DNA from: Cyrtodaria siliqua
Taxonomy: Eukaryota; Mollusca; Bivalvia; Adapedonta; Hiatellidae
Length of the DNA: 64,000 nucleotides
Direction: 5' to 3'
Assembly (NCBI GenBank): GCA_037043455.1
Contig: JAWPHD010001144.1
Coordinates: forward strand, 248,001 to 312,000
The translations under genes and the position numbers were made by a program. A model generated the notes under the pieces. The model was given only the letters and a program-made list of their open reading frames with translations. It was not told the DNA's origin and searched no databases. Position 1 is the first letter of the stretch. Each line of letters starts with the position of its first letter. Positions 39,141 through 52,166 of the stretch are shown piece after piece.

Positions 39141-42100
39141 TATATATATATATGATATATCAATCATATAATTACTAATAACGAGGTGTAGGTAAATGAA
39201 AGATGTGATAGATAACATCATTAATCATTGCAGAATTATATACATTAGTCCTTAAATTTCCTCTTTAATTACATATATATTGACGAATTGCATCCGCGGA
39301 ATTTGTTTTGCAAGTAACGTACGTTAGGCCTAATTGCAAGAATAAAATGTCGTATACGTTGTATTGCAAAGGCAGCGTAACCCGTAAAACGTTTATCGTA
39401 ATTATTCGGTCGGAAGTTTATAACTGATGTTACCTCCCCTGGATATCCGCTAGGAGGCCACTAACGGAAATGCTGACCCAGCCAATCAAATGCAGGGATA
39501 TAAAATTTCACGCGGAAAACTGAGATTGTGTCTTGTTTACAAAGAAATGTGTGTATAAAATCGTTTTAGTACAGTTATTTCAATATTCCAAAAGCGTCGG
39601 TGATCAAGTTCGAAGTGGTAAGTCAGTGTTACTTTGTTTGATGGGGAAAGTTTGTGTAAAAACTAAAACATTTGTGAATCCCGATCGATTTCGTAGTCGT
39701 TGGAATGGGACCATCTTTTTTGAAGTTTTTCTATTATTTTTTCAAAAAAAATTCTCCAACAACCAATCTCTTGAGGATAATGTTCTTTCCGATACTGCAC
39801 ACAATCAATTTCTGATTATCAATGCAGCCCGTTTCGGAGGCAAGGTTTTATGCCCTTAACCCCACCCACCCTCCCAACACACACCATAATCCGAGCATTC
39901 TCTGACCTTACCTGCCCTTTTTACGATTTTGATATTTCATCTGCCTAAAAGCCACATACAAAAAGATAAAAAAATAATGCTTTTAGGGTCTAAGAATGCT
40001 TGGATTAAAAATTACGGTGAGATCTTGCAAGCAATGTGTGTGGCTCTCCTTGCACACAGTGCCGAAAGCTTTACATCCCGTCATAAAGATAGCTCATACT
40101 TTTGCTGATGGTGGTCATTGTACTGGGTACTACAGAAAGGCAACCGGGTTACATTTATGTACACAGAAATGTACCCGAAAATTATCGAAATCCAGAAAGG
40201 CCCTCAAATTAACAGAAATGTACCCGAGACATAATCTCGTGAGAGTACAATGTCGTAACACGCGTCAGTAACACATTCTGTTACTTCACGGAAATGAAAC
40301 TTTCATTAACGATTCACTTTTTTAAAAATGTAGCTTACATATTTATAATGTATTTAATGGCGCCAATTTATACATTGAAAAACAATATTTTTGATATCCC
40401 GGCGTTTTTTGTGATTCGATTATCAGAATTCTCAATGCAAATGTGGCGGCCAAATTTGCGTGTGTGTGTGTATTTTTCCGGTGGGGTCTTCGGAAATAAA
40501 AGTACAGGGATTCCTTCATTAAACTATTCTTGAATGACGAGCGGTGCATTTGTTTACTTTTTTGCGCGGGGATTGATGATTTACAACTTCCGGTTTTATG
40601 ACAATACATTCTAGATTTTATTACTAACTACGACAGCCTAAATATGTTTTTAAGAACAATAGTGCAATAGTTAATGATAAACAATATTGTTCATGTATGT
40701 TATGGGAAATTTATACAGGAGTGTAAACGTGAGGTATAATAATTATAATTAACTCCGAACACAAACTTAACTATGACTTTTAGTCATGACGTAGGTAAAG
40801 TGTTTGCCGACGTCGTCGACGACATCCGCCAATCTAACGTTCAAGAAAACAAAACATGGTTAAAATCATACACAAAGTGGGTTAAAATCATACACAAAGT
40901 GATTTAAAATGTAATAAATATATTATTTAACAGCTGGGTTCCATTAAGCGAACATCCTTCACTCGATGGTAGGCGTGTTTATTTGTTTCACTCACTCTCA
41001 TCCGTTTGTTTGTGAAAATAACTACACGTCTACCATCTCGCAAACTCTGGGACATTCGGACTTCCTAAACTGAACCTTAGTGGAAGCCCTGTGTACATAA
41101 GGACGGGCAGTGATGAACATTTTAAAGTTAATTTTTCAGAGGTCGAGCAGTCACTTAAATAGTCTCAGATACACCAAACATTTCTTCCCATACCTGTTAC
41201 GAATTTAAAGGCCTTCAAGGCGTCGCTATTTTCCGACATCCCTTAAATCGACATAAACCGACATATGATGATTTCCCACTGTTAATGACTGTGTTTCACA
41301 GTTTGAATCGATTGTACTCAGTATTTGAACAGTTATCGACACAATACCCAAAACATTTGAAATAAATTACTGTTCTCTGAAAATATATATGAATTGATAG
41401 CGACCATAAGATAACATTTTACTGCAGCTTGTATGGCAAAACCACATTTATATATTAAATATGTGTATATTTTTTAATTCCTATAATTTTTCAGCAAAAA
41501 TATATGGTTTCAGAAATTAATTTTTGTTTTCATACCTGATTCTCTTCTTAATTGTTGACATCCATCGTGAAAGAATCGCAAGTTTTAGAGAACCCACTAG
41601 CTACATTCTTGGTGTATGGTGGAATATATGAGATATGTCAATCAGCTTAATGTTGATTCTATATAATATTATACTGAAAAAAACCTTTTTGCAAGTACTT
41701 ATGTACATTTAGCTTAAAGAAATTGAATGCTCTTTTATAATGTGAAGTATTATAAAACATTTGCTTGACATTATAAAAATCTTTCATGGGTATCCGGTGA
41801 AGATGGGGAATTCCAACCCGAGGTATAAGTGCTTTTATCGGAACCGAGGCGCTTCCAATGTTCCGATTATAACACTTATACAGAGGGTTGGAATTTCCTA
41901 TCTTAAACGAATATCATGATAGATTCTTTTTCTTGCATATCAGATATATGTTGTGCGTTGACGCTGCCAGCTACTAACGTTTTGCATGTTTTCCTGCATA
42001 CCGGATGTTGGCGCGCGCGTGACATTTATCTCGATCCTAGGGTGAGATGGAAATATCTAGCCCCGGTAATATGACGACTTTCCGTGTCCGGTATGCAAGA

Positions 42101-42948
42101 AAAGACTTTCCATCCCCCATGTAAAACGTGGATAGCCTTATCCGGTATGCAAGAAGGGTGATCTCTTTCACTAATTAGTGATCCAATGTATTTATCATAG
42201 TTATGTCCCATTTAGTTAAAACAGCGTATTTCATATTTAAAAATACCAAGATGATAAAGAACATGGTTAAACGTCATTAAATTACAGTTCTGGGTTTCAA
42301 GTTATAAAAACCGCAAAATCAGTTGATACTTCCCTTGTCATTGTAATGAAATAACGAACACATTTAAAAAAAATGAAATTACCTCCCTTTACATAGAAAT
42401 AAGAACGAAATTATAATATCTGTACAGCAGGTAGGTTAAAACATTTTGTTCGCAGATAACGTTTCAAACACAGTGCCCGGCATATATCTGCTAATTATGT
42501 TAATTATATTGTTAATGACCACTGCCACGCATAGCCTAGAATATGCGAAAATGAATTTGCAACGTAACTTACTTGCTAAACTTATTTTATCAGTATAGAA
42601 GGTTTACCTTGAAAATAGGCCTGATAACTTGTTGTTTACTTGTTCACTAGCTAATCAGTATAACTAGAAGTGTTTACAGCAAGCTTAATCATATAGAGAA
42701 ACAGTGTTATCATAAAAATAGGAAAACAACCGCTTAGTCAGGACGGTTTATTTTATTTTGTATATATTGGAATTGTATTAAAGCCACCAACTATCCTTAT
42801 AATCTAAGACAGACTGAGGCAGTATCGATTTTTTTTTTACTTTTTTCCTTAATACAAACAACAATTTACAAATTGGCTTTTAACTAGAAATGTTGCTGTA
42901 ACCAAAAATTGCAAGAGTTTTAGTTTGGAAACTTCTTTCTGTAAAAAG
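39141..42948. other. Host DNA without recognised genes
   Basis: Contains a ~150-bp hairpin near 41790-41900 (GGAATTCCAACC / GGTTGGAATTTCC). Open frames at 39533-39859, 39996-40271, 40294-40533 lack family similarity and splice support. Nothing else was recognised. Confidence 0.3.
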
Positions 42949-43463
42949 TAAAAAGTCTCCCCGTGCTACGAATCAGTAGTGTTATTTTTACTGGTCCTTT
43001 GGGGCCAACGTGCCCAATACAGGTGGCTTTGAAATGGAATACCGCTTAAGCCGGTGCTAGGGGGCGTGAGAGATGTTGCTTCTTTCATTACTTCTCATGA
43101 ACAGACTCAATAAAACCGAGTCTGAAGCTTTATTCTTTTAATTGTGTTTGTTGCTCCAAAGGATCACCTTTATCAGTATTTATTGACATTCACACTAGCG
43201 TTCGTTTAGTGCAGTGTGGCGGCTGTAAAACGTCTCCTCGTGCTACGAATCAGTAGTGTTATTTTAACTGGTCCTTTGGGACCAACGAGCCCAATATAGG
43301 TGGCTTTGAAGTAGAATACCGCTTAAGCCGGTGCTAGGGGGCGTAAGAGGTGTTGCTTCTTTCATTACTTCTCATGAACAGACTAAATAAAACCGAATCT
43401 GATGCTTTATTCTCTTAATTGTGTTTGTTGCTCCCAAAGGATGACCTTTATCAGTATTTATTG
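42949..43463 (+). repeat. Two-copy ~277-bp tandem repeat related to family 1
   Basis: Copies 42949-43185 and 43224-43463 share CGTGCTACGAATCAGTAG, GGTGCTAGGGGGCGT, CTCATGAACAGACT and ACCTTTATCAGTATTTATTG. The AGGGGGCG...CATGAACAGACTCAAT core is shared with dispersed family 1, so the families are related. Confidence 0.85.
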
Positions 43464-43842
43464 TTATTGTTTACATTATTTCTTGCGTAAATACTGGAAA
43501 TCAAAGATAAACACATTTCTTAGATTTGATCATTGTTGAGCTGTCGACGTGTCCTTTTATCTTACATAACTGTTTGAGTAAAATAATCTGATGTCATTAC
43601 GCCTGGTTTCCCAAACAGATAAAAGTGTGTACGTAACACACACAATATGCAGTATTGTAGTTTTCTATGAAACATTTAACTGTCTAATGTGAGTTAGAAA
43701 TACCTTTACAGAAATACAAGAAAAACTATAACATATGTGTTATATAGCATGGGGAGTATGGACATAATGTATGTAGATATAAACATCGAACAGGAAATGT
43801 AACAATCAGGGACCACACTCAACCAAAAACATGCATGGAAAT

Positions 43843-44001
43843 AAACAACTTGTCACTGAAGGGATAATTAATTCATAATTTTATCATGAATTTGACAAAC
43901 AACATGTCACTGAAGGGATAATTAATTCATAATTTTAGCATGAATTTTACAAACAACATGTCACTGAATGGATAATTACTTCATAATTTTAGCGAATTTG
44001 A
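43843..44001 (+). repeat. Three-copy 54-bp tandem repeat
   Basis: AAACAACTTGTCACTGAAGG...TTCATAATTTTA repeated at 43843, 43897 and 43951 with few changes; AT-rich. Confidence 0.9.
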
Positions 44002-44275
44002 CCAGTCGATGAACAATAAAAAGACGCTCTTATACATTTGGGTAGGATATAAACTGTGCAAAAACACATTGGAGACATAACTATCAGCGATTATAATATA
44101 TATATATTCATCACATAACTTACGGTGTGGGAATGGAAAAACACCATTCTATAATTTCAATATACCACTAGTTATGCAAATAAGTCTAGTATGCGCTGTC
44201 AAAAAAAAATCGATAATGACTATGATCCAATTCCCACGGTTTATGTCGGTTTCGCGTGTTAAAGCGACAGGCAAA

Positions 44276-44440
44276 ATGCAATTAAAGTCAATATGTGAGT
44301 TATGTGATAAATATAATATAACATTCGTTCTCATTCATTATTGAATTTATTAAACTCGTTAGCAAAAATGGTATAATGCTCGGCAATCATTTTGCCAACT
44401 CGTTTAATAAATGCAATAATGAATGAGTACTCATGTAAGA
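44276..44440. repeat. Long hairpin repeat
   Basis: ATTCATTATTGAATTTATTAAACTCG and its complement TAATAAATGCAATAATGAATGA enclose a short loop (CTCGGCAATCATTTTGCC). Same style as 22371-22486. Confidence 0.75.
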
Positions 44441-44454
44441 TCCTCTGTATATGT

Positions 44455-44715
44455 ATAGATGATTCAAAGATAATTAAGAACCACTGTAAACAAATTTCGA
44501 TAATTTCATTTTCAATTTAGGTAGGGCAGCGTTACGTGCTTATGTTATAGCATTAATCTAAAAATGGATTATAACTCATGAAGGATAAATATAACCTGGT
44601 GTACAGATGATTCAACGATAAGTCATAACCGCTGTAAAAAAATAATTCCATTGTAATATAGGTAGGGCAGCATTATGTGTTTATGTTGTAGCAGTAATCT
44701 AAAAATGGATTAGTG
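44455..44715 (+). repeat. Two-copy tandem duplication of ~110-120 bp
   Basis: TAGGTAGGGCAGCGTTACGT...AATCTAAAAATGGATTA occurs twice, near 44518-44573 and 44652-44712, with matching GATGATTCAA...CTGTAAA upstream parts. It lies directly before a tRNA-like sequence. Confidence 0.75.
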
Positions 44716-44720
44716 TATAG

Positions 44721-44805
44721 TTTGTTTGGCCCAGTGGATACAATAACATACTTCAAAGTGATGTTTTTGCTGAATAGGGTCACGGGTTCGAGCCGTACGA
44801 GTTTA
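44721..44805 (+). other. tRNA-like sequence with A and B boxes
   Basis: TTTGGCCCAGTGGATACA fits the pol III A box (TGGCNNAGTGG) and CACGGGTTCGAGCCGT fits the B box and TΨC arm. A full cloverleaf does not form convincingly; it may be a SINE head or a tRNA pseudogene. Confidence 0.4.
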
Positions 44806-45359
44806 TATTTTATTTTTTCAATGTATTTAAAAAAAATACATAACTACGGTTTATATGATTTGAAATGTTTTTAAAGACATTATTTATCGTGAAAAGAAAT
44901 AGACTTGTATAAATATTAAAATTTGCACAATTACAACATGTATTTCCTTGTAACACTCCAAATTTGCACGGGGCTCCTAGATACATTCCAAGAAAAAACA
45001 CACATATAAATAGAAAGACCCCCAGAAAATCACAGCTGAAGCCATGGTAACAATTAATATGTAACCGTGTCATTGAGGCGGAAAAGCGCTACTGGCCGTT
45101 GAAAGAGATGTAGACGATCATCGTCGCATCAAATGATGAGCAGACAGATACTGCTAGCGAAGGCGAATACTGGTAATCACTATAGTTGCTATTGTTTGAC
45201 AAATATAGAGAAAAATAATATAATTTATTATAATATAAAGCATAGGCTACATGAAAGAAAAAAAGTAATAAAAAGTGAAGTGAAAACATAATTAATATTA
45301 AATTTAAAAAACTGACATCTTGAATGGAGTAAAATTTATAAAATAAAAAGTCTGTAAAA

Positions 45360-45430
45360 CATGAGATTCGAACTCGCAACGCTGGCTTAGCAGCCTTGCG
45401 TCTTACCTCTACACTACTGCATTGTCAATC
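45360..45430 (-). other. tRNA-like sequence (degenerate)
   Basis: Minus strand: GTAGTGTAGAGGTAAGACGC, then AAGGCTGCTAAGCC, then GAGTTCGAATCTC. B box good, acceptor stem not paired. Probably a tRNA pseudogene or SINE head. Confidence 0.4.
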
Positions 45431-45770
45431 AGCATTTGCGTCTTCTTATTGCATGTATTTATCTATATGCTATCGTCACACTAATCAGATTGTATGCAAT
45501 ATAATTATATTTAAAATGAACATGCCTTATTACTATTCATTTTGAACCATCTATAGATATATATATATATATACATCTAGTTTTAATATGTTTACATGCA
45601 TCTTTTAAACTATAGCCCTATAACCCAGTTTTTCACAGTAATCAATTGTACGATTCGAAATGATTTATACTCACAACATATTAATTATGCGATAAATGAT
45701 TTTATTAAAGGTATTTATTTTAAGAACTCTGATTCTGTCAAAAGTGTGTGTACATCTCAGTAAGTGTGAC

Positions 45771-45855
45771 AGGTTTCCTGTCAGGATTTGAACCTGCATC
45801 TCTTTTCTCGAAAGAAAAGCATGCTTCCTTGCACAACAGAAATGGTCCCAAAAGC
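45771..45855 (-). other. tRNA-like sequence (degenerate)
   Basis: Minus strand: TTGTGCAAGGAAGCATGC, an anticodon-like arm CTTTTCTTTCGAGAAAAG, then a good B box CAGGTTCAAATCCTG. The anticodon loop is 6 nt, so it is not a standard tRNA gene. Confidence 0.4.
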
Positions 45856-46009
45856 ACAAACCGAGTGTACAACAAGAACATTCTCAGCGAGGCATATATG
45901 TCCGTCGTATAACATACCTAGTCCGCATTAGACATTATTGGTAATGTAGAATCATGGAAAGAGGATGTATTTAAATAGTTTGGAATTATTTCTACCAAGT
46001 AAAGTTTCG

Positions 46010-46180
46010 TATTAAAAGAGTATGAGAGCGGACCTTTCGAAATGACCGAACACGATAAATACGAAATATTGCAGTCACGGTTTGATTGAGACTGTTCATG
46101 AACAGTAGTGAAATATGCTTGCTACCGTTCACGCCACCTAGCCCCGGGTTGAGCAGAACTCATTATTCATAAAATCAAAT
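46010..46180 (+). repeat. Dispersed repeat family 1, copy 3
   Basis: Same block order as 27450-27640: AGAGTATGAGAGCGGACC, GAGACTGTTCATGAAC, CTACCGTTCACGCC, GGTTGAGCAGAACTCA. Confidence 0.75.
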
Positions 46181-46528
46181 CATTATTCCAGTTAAACCTT
46201 TTTTCTAGGGAACATAACTCGAAAATATTCATTTAATAGTTATGTGTCCTTTATATTTTGTGAGGAAATAATGGTAATTGTTGTTTCAAAGCCTTAGTAC
46301 TCATAACTAGAAAGTAGAAGGGACGTCTATCAGTATTTTTTGAACCGCACTTGACACACACTTTAAAATGTTCAAGCTATTTGTTGTTTTGATGTTTGAA
46401 CTTATTAAAATCCAGTATTCAGTAGTACCATTATCTTATGTTTGTTGTTTCAATCAGCAAGGTGATCAATCGTGGGGCAAATGTCGACCATTAGGGATGT
46501 TACGATATACCGATGTAGCAGTATATTG

Positions 46529-46701
46529 AATTGATTGAATTGGATTTTATAGTCGCACCAACAGCTAAGGTCATATGGCGACTTTCCAGCTTCCATTGGT
46601 GGAGGAAGACCCCAGGTGCCCCTCGGGCAATTTTCGTGCACGGGCGGGCACCTGGGTAGAACCACCGACGTTCCGCAAGCCAGCTGGATAGCTTCCTCAA
46701 C
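46529..46701 (+). mobile_element. SINE fragment with 10-bp target-site duplication
   Basis: CAGTATATTG occurs on both sides (46519-46528 and 46702-46711). The insert carries GGTCATATGGCGACTTTCCA and GGTAGAACCACCGACGTTCC, blocks I recognise as a widespread molluscan SINE-type repeat. It is inserted into another, degenerate repeat. Confidence 0.75.
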
Positions 46702-46711
46702 CAGTATATTG

Positions 46712-47441
46712 CGATATGTACATGAAAATATGGGTATGGTATCGGAATAATTATTTAAAAAAATATTGACCTTTCCACTTAAACAAAATAGAAGGTTTTA
46801 AAGTGTTTTCATTCATCTAAAGATGTCCTGAGATATAGGTAAAATTCTAAAGGATCAGAGATTTGTAAAAACTGGGATATTTTGGGCCAAAAGTTGCAAA
46901 TTTGCAAAAGGGGTCGCTGGCTTCTAGCACTTGTTATTTCAATTACTAGGTTGACCAATTAAAGAAGCAATCGATATAGTGATGCTATTTAACATGTTGT
47001 TATGTCACTGAAGGAACTAAAGTTTATGTCCTCAGGCGTTAATTGTATATTCAGTCAAATGGCCCCTATTGATTTGTCACGTGTACATACCATCCTTTGC
47101 ATCGCTGACTAGTAACATGGCCATTGCATGAACTAGCTGATAAAATCATTTTGTTTTGATGGAAAATCCGAAGATTGTACACTTAAATCCGGAGATCCGG
47201 AGCGGATTTTATCCGGGATTTGGCAGGCCTGAAATCGGAATATCCAATAAAAAATGAAGGGTAAACAAATGTTATATTAAAATCCTTATCTACAGCGCTA
47301 AGGCATCAATAGACAACATGCGTTTATATTAACATATCAGGGCCATTTTACCAGTTTTGGGGAGGGGCCTTTTGGCCTAAATTGGGGAAGAAATCCATGA
47401 ATGGGGAATGAAATTCCCAGAGGTAAGTTTAAAAAATGGGA
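46712..47441. other. Host DNA and target repeat left of the LINE
   Basis: Ends in a repeat-like segment (CAGTTTTGGGGAGGGGCCTT) which is the LINE target. No coding support. Confidence 0.4.
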
Positions 47442-49461
47442 CAGTCAGATTAAAATACTACAAGATATGTGTTTTAATTTCCTATGGAATAATCACCCAG
47501 ACAAATTAAAGAGAACTGTTGTAACCCAAGATTATGAACATGGGGATTAAGAATGATTAATATTAAACAATTCATATATTCATTGAAACTAACATGGATT
47601 AGAAGATTCCTAGTTGGAGATAAAAAATGTATAAAAATCCATAAACATATGTATCCATTTACGACTAAGATGTTATTTCTGGGTAATGATTATGTAAAAA
47701 ATAAATTGCAAAATATATGCAATCCCTTTTGGAAGGATGTATACACAAGTCTGGATACTCTATTAAATGTTAAACCACTGTCATGGAAACAATTTCTAAC
47801 ACAGCCGTTATGGTACAACAATAACATTAAGATCGGAAGATCAAGTGTATTTTATAAGAGATGGTATGACAAAGGTATTATATTTATTAATGATCTAATG
47901 GATAACAATGGTAATCTGCTTTCTTTTAGACTATTTATAGAAAAGTTTAGCATACTTTCAAATTTTATAGAATATAAAGGTATGACTGCGGCAATTAGGG
48001 AGTACCTTCAAAATCTGAATTTTGCACTTCTGGTCATCAACCTAGAAAACCCTGTTTGCCCATTAGCAGTTTCTCTCATAACTGGAACAAAAAAGGGCTG
48101 TCGCCCTATTTATGAAGTTTTAAATAAATCAGCGGTGCAGCCAACATCTATTGCAAAATGGGGTCAGTACGGTTTAAATATAGACAGAGATTGGAATAAA
48201 CTATTTAAAATACCTTTCATTTGCACAAAAGATACAAAGTTACGATGGTTTCAAGTAAAAATGAATCACAGAATTACTGCCACAAACCTCCTTCTGACAA
48301 AAATGAAAATAAAAAATGACAATTCATGTAGTTTTTGCACTGATACTTCAGAAACCATTATTCATTTATTTTGGGAATGCAGATATTTAAAAACATTTTG
48401 GGATAATTTCAAGTTTACTAGCACAGAAAAGAATATACAAATTCAACCGGAATGGACTATGAAAATTATTATTTTTGGTTCCATTCAATATGACATTGTT
48501 TTAAATAAATTACTTCTACATGCAAAATACTTCATATATAAGTGCAAGTTAGATATGAGATCGCCATTCTTTGGAAATTTTAAACCACAAATTAAATACC
48601 TATATCATACTGAAAAAATAAACGCTATTAAAAATAATCAATTGGAAAAATTTGAAAAGCCCTGGTTGGCATATAAAACCCTTTTACACTAATCAAATCC
48701 TTTTTCGCTAAATGTTACTCTGTGCTTTTAGTAAATAACAACGGTAAATATATTGTTGCACTACGTTTCCCACTGTTCCCATTGAGTAATGAAGAGTCAC
48801 ATCTCCATAGAAACATCTTGTCCTTTTTTTTATCCTGTTTATATACCACAACTTTTTTTCCAAGAATATAATAGGAAAACTCAGTGGAGATATTACATAG
48901 GTCTGGTATAAAGTCACATGCATGTCTCATTGTTCTAATATTTGTGAGTGTCAATGTAACATAACTTTTTTTCAATATAAATATATGTAAATCACCCACT
49001 GGGTTTTTTGAAAAGAAAAAGTTTGTTTGCGATTTTAGAATGAATGCAAAATATAATAAATAAGTAACGTTTATCATTTGAAGATTGTGAAATTAAATGT
49101 CTTCCAATTTTTAAAGGTACATGCCAATCATGACATATTATCCACTGAAGATATTTTGAAATATATACATATTGCAATGCCTCCCTTTAACAAATTTGGC
49201 CAATATTCATGTTTGCACTCATTCTGAAATCGTAAAGAAAGAAAAAACCTCCCCATTTGTTTATGTCTATATTAAGATATGCTTTAGTCTAGCTTCTGTA
49301 AATATTTGTTGTATTATATTTAAATACATATTTGACGCATATTTTATCATATAACTGTACGGTTTGCTGAGGGGTGGCCCACCCCGACCCTCACAAACCT
49401 ATGACAGGGTGAATAAATGGATCACCATTAATTTGGTGATTGAAATTAAAAAAAAAAAAAA
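47442..49461 (+). mobile_element. 5'-truncated LINE (L1/Tx1-like) with poly(A) and target-site duplication
   Basis: GTTTAAAAAATGGGA occurs before the element (47427-47441) and after its A-tail (49464-49478), a 15-17-bp duplication. The body begins inside ORF2, near the C-terminal reverse-transcriptase region (FNFLWNNHPDKLKR in a first frame). It includes the C-terminal zinc-knuckle frame (47553-48692), a ~750-bp 3' UTR and a 16-nt poly(A) at 49447-49462. This is a typical dead-on-arrival copy. Confidence 0.9.
47553..48692 (+). pseudogene. LINE ORF2 C-terminal part with zinc-knuckle (379 codons)
   Basis: Intact frame of the region after the reverse transcriptase. It contains SLKLTWIRRFL, WFQVKMNHRITATNLLL and the C-terminal zinc-binding motif CSFC...H...C (Cys259, Cys262, His271, Cys276; LFWECRYLKTFW follows), as in L1/Tx1-type elements. 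The preceding coding (47442-47545) is in another frame after a GGGG run near 47542, so the original frame was broken. The upstream endonuclease and catalytic reverse-transcriptase core are missing. A second, worse-preserved copy of the same domain is at 57990-58950 (minus). Confidence 0.8.
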
Positions 49462-49478
49462 AAGTTTAAAAAATGGGA

Positions 49479-51684
49479 AAAACTGCATGATTTTAAAAGA
49501 AATTTGGATGGGCCTTATACAGGCCGCTGCAAAGAAGGATAAACAGGCCCTGCATATTTATGGCTCCTTTTATACTTATAAAAATGAGTATAACTTCTAA
49601 TATAAGTTTGTAAGTCTTTATGAAAGGATTCCATGCTTTACGAGCTGAGTCAAACGCCACTAATGGAGGATTATTATAATTATGTAAACCCCTGTAAACG
49701 AAGGGCAGAGTCACTATATCGTTCGGGTAGTCTTGATCATCTTTGACGCTTGATTGTAAATACGAACGTCTCGACACTTTGTGCAGAAAAAAATTTAAAC
49801 CGGAAACGTGTGTCTGTAATTTTTTTAAATTACAGTATTTTTCACCATCCACATTTAGTTCGCCGATACAATGATGAAGTTTCCCTCTTTGTTTATCCCC
49901 CGAGGAAGAGGAACTACCATGTTGGTTTTAAATCAATATATTTATGTGAGTATTCATTGGATTTACATTTCAAGCATATAAACCGATTATCAATATGTGT
50001 ATTTACCTATCTTAACCGAAATATTGATTTTATTAACCTTAATAAAGCTGTACGGTTCAAACTTTTCAGACGAAGTTGAAAAATATTAAATTTCCATCAT
50101 TTGTTATTATTCAGGTCAAATGTCACGTGATCGTGACCGGTGCGCCGATAAATATTTCCCGCAAAATTCAAACAATTTCAAAATTGCGACCAACTTTTCT
50201 TTGTGGCACTAGTAATTCTCTTAACATCCAATTGTTTATCTTTAAGGTTTAGACACTAATTATTCTCCGGGAAGGGTTTGTTCCACTCCAAAAATCCCTC
50301 GATGCTGTCAGTTGATAATGGACTTATTTGATGAGGGAAATATGAATGCCTTCACCTCTCGCGAGAATATCACGGGAATTTAATTAATATGCAAAATGAC
50401 AATATGGGGGATATAGTATTGTGTCACTACCATCGATAAAGGTGCATATTTATCATTGCAACTTGGTAAAATAAACATTAATTGTTGGATTGTTGCGCTA
50501 AATTATCGTAAAAAATCGATACAACATCGCAAACATCGTTGAAAGTTCATGACTGTGTGTTTGTAACCAAGTGGAGACAACTCTCCAAGGGAGAATCAAG
50601 ACTAAATAAATTCACAAATTTATTTACAACAAGATGAATATATATACAAATGAATACCAATGACAAAGTAGAAATATCAAAGTTTTAAATCATGTTTAAA
50701 AGGATGGTCACTGCATTAGATTAGCTGTTCGGTTTTAATCAGACTGAATATCTGATATCTGTATTTATGATATATCTATACTATATCACACGCTATCTTA
50801 TCTCTCAAAGCTATATCTAGCTGAGTCCTTCCGGTACAGTTACCGGCACTAACACTTCACTCCCGTGTTATATTGCATCCCGACCTTAGCGGTTGCTATT
50901 CGTCCCGGTATACTTCCGGTGACGTAATCCATACGCGACGCCCACTCGCACGATACTCTCCGGCGATGGCCCAAGTCCCGGTATTACACATCCGGTGACG
51001 TTATCTGCGTAACCAGGCCCTCTTGCATAGCTTCTCCGTGGCTACCGTCTGGTCTGTCGCCCAAATGGCGAATGATGTCGTTCTCGCGTCCTATGACTGC
51101 GTTCCCAACCGACGACCTCGTAGACCACGCTCCCGACGATACGTTCTACATGCTCTACGCTCCTAGCGTAACGCCTACAAAATATATACCCAGTCTTACA
51201 ATGTTATCACAACATGTATTTTATAATAGCGCTAAGGTATCACCATACCTAATACTGATTGCAAAGCAATCTTTATTCAGAATGAATAAACCCGAATTAT
51301 AAACTTTCTTCGAATATACAATATGCTAAACTTTAACAAAACGTGTGAAACAATTACAGATGTAATTTATCGACAATGAAATCTCACATTCCTAAATGTA
51401 ACGCAAACTTACACCATAATAATTCAATCATAGACGGAATGAATAATTAGTTTTACACCCCGTTAACACAGTATAGGCTATATTGGTACAGCGACCACAG
51501 AGTGATTGAATAACAATGACAATATGAAAACCAACCTCAGAGAGATTTATACTGCACAATAAACAATAACCGTTTATGCAATAACGTAATGACAGTTAGA
51601 ATCCTTCGTAGAAAAGTACCTACAATCTGAATCGCGTATTCCGTTTACTATCTACAGAACAACTGGCATTATCAAATGTAAATA
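49479..51684. other. Host DNA between the LINE and the MITE, no gene confirmed
   Basis: Open frames around 49493-50079 on both strands have no recognised domain. A GC-richer stretch is at about 50815-51180. No repeat border was identified. Confidence 0.3.
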
Positions 51685-52166
51685 CACTCAAGAGATATGA
51701 AAACGCAACACGGGAATTTCCGCTATATATGGTATATACTGCACACTTAATTGCACATAATATTCCAAAGAAATCCCAAGATGTTTTGTAAAAACAAAGT
51801 TGCAGTTAATTAGGGAAAGGACACAACTGTGATGTTGTAGACGTTTTAATCACACTACACCATGTAACAAGAACTTCATAAATGTTGAAGTTGCTCTTTG
51901 AAAAACCGAGCTAGTTCAGTACTGTATTTAACGTAAATAGTTTCCAAAATTTTCCATCCTAAGTTTGCTCACATGCTTGAGCCAAACGCGTACTCTGTCA
52001 ATAATGAAACTTTGAAGGAATACTATTTGCTGTATTATTTGTGGTTTCAGTATTTTTTCAAAAGGAAAGGTCTTACTTAGCCATGTGCCATTCGATTAAA
52101 AGCAGCATATTGTACATACAATATATAGCGGAAATTCCCGTGTTGCGTTTTCATATCTCTTGAGTG
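51685..52166. mobile_element. 482-bp MITE with TA duplication (mariner-like family, copy 3)
   Basis: The ends are perfectly inverted for about 50 bp: CACTCAAGAGATATGAAAAC on the left and its complement GTTTTCATATCTCTTGAGTG on the right. TA flanks both sides (51683-51684 and 52167-52168). No frame inside. It is the best-preserved member of the family also seen at 23682 and 31999. Confidence 0.93.

Noticed and set aside
46450..46700. Minus-strand frames with Pro/Cys-rich sequence
   Set aside because: Lie within a SINE insertion with target-site duplication.
49493..50079. 119- and 109-codon frames on opposite strands
   Set aside because: They overlap each other, lack known domains and lie next to a LINE insertion in repeat-like sequence.
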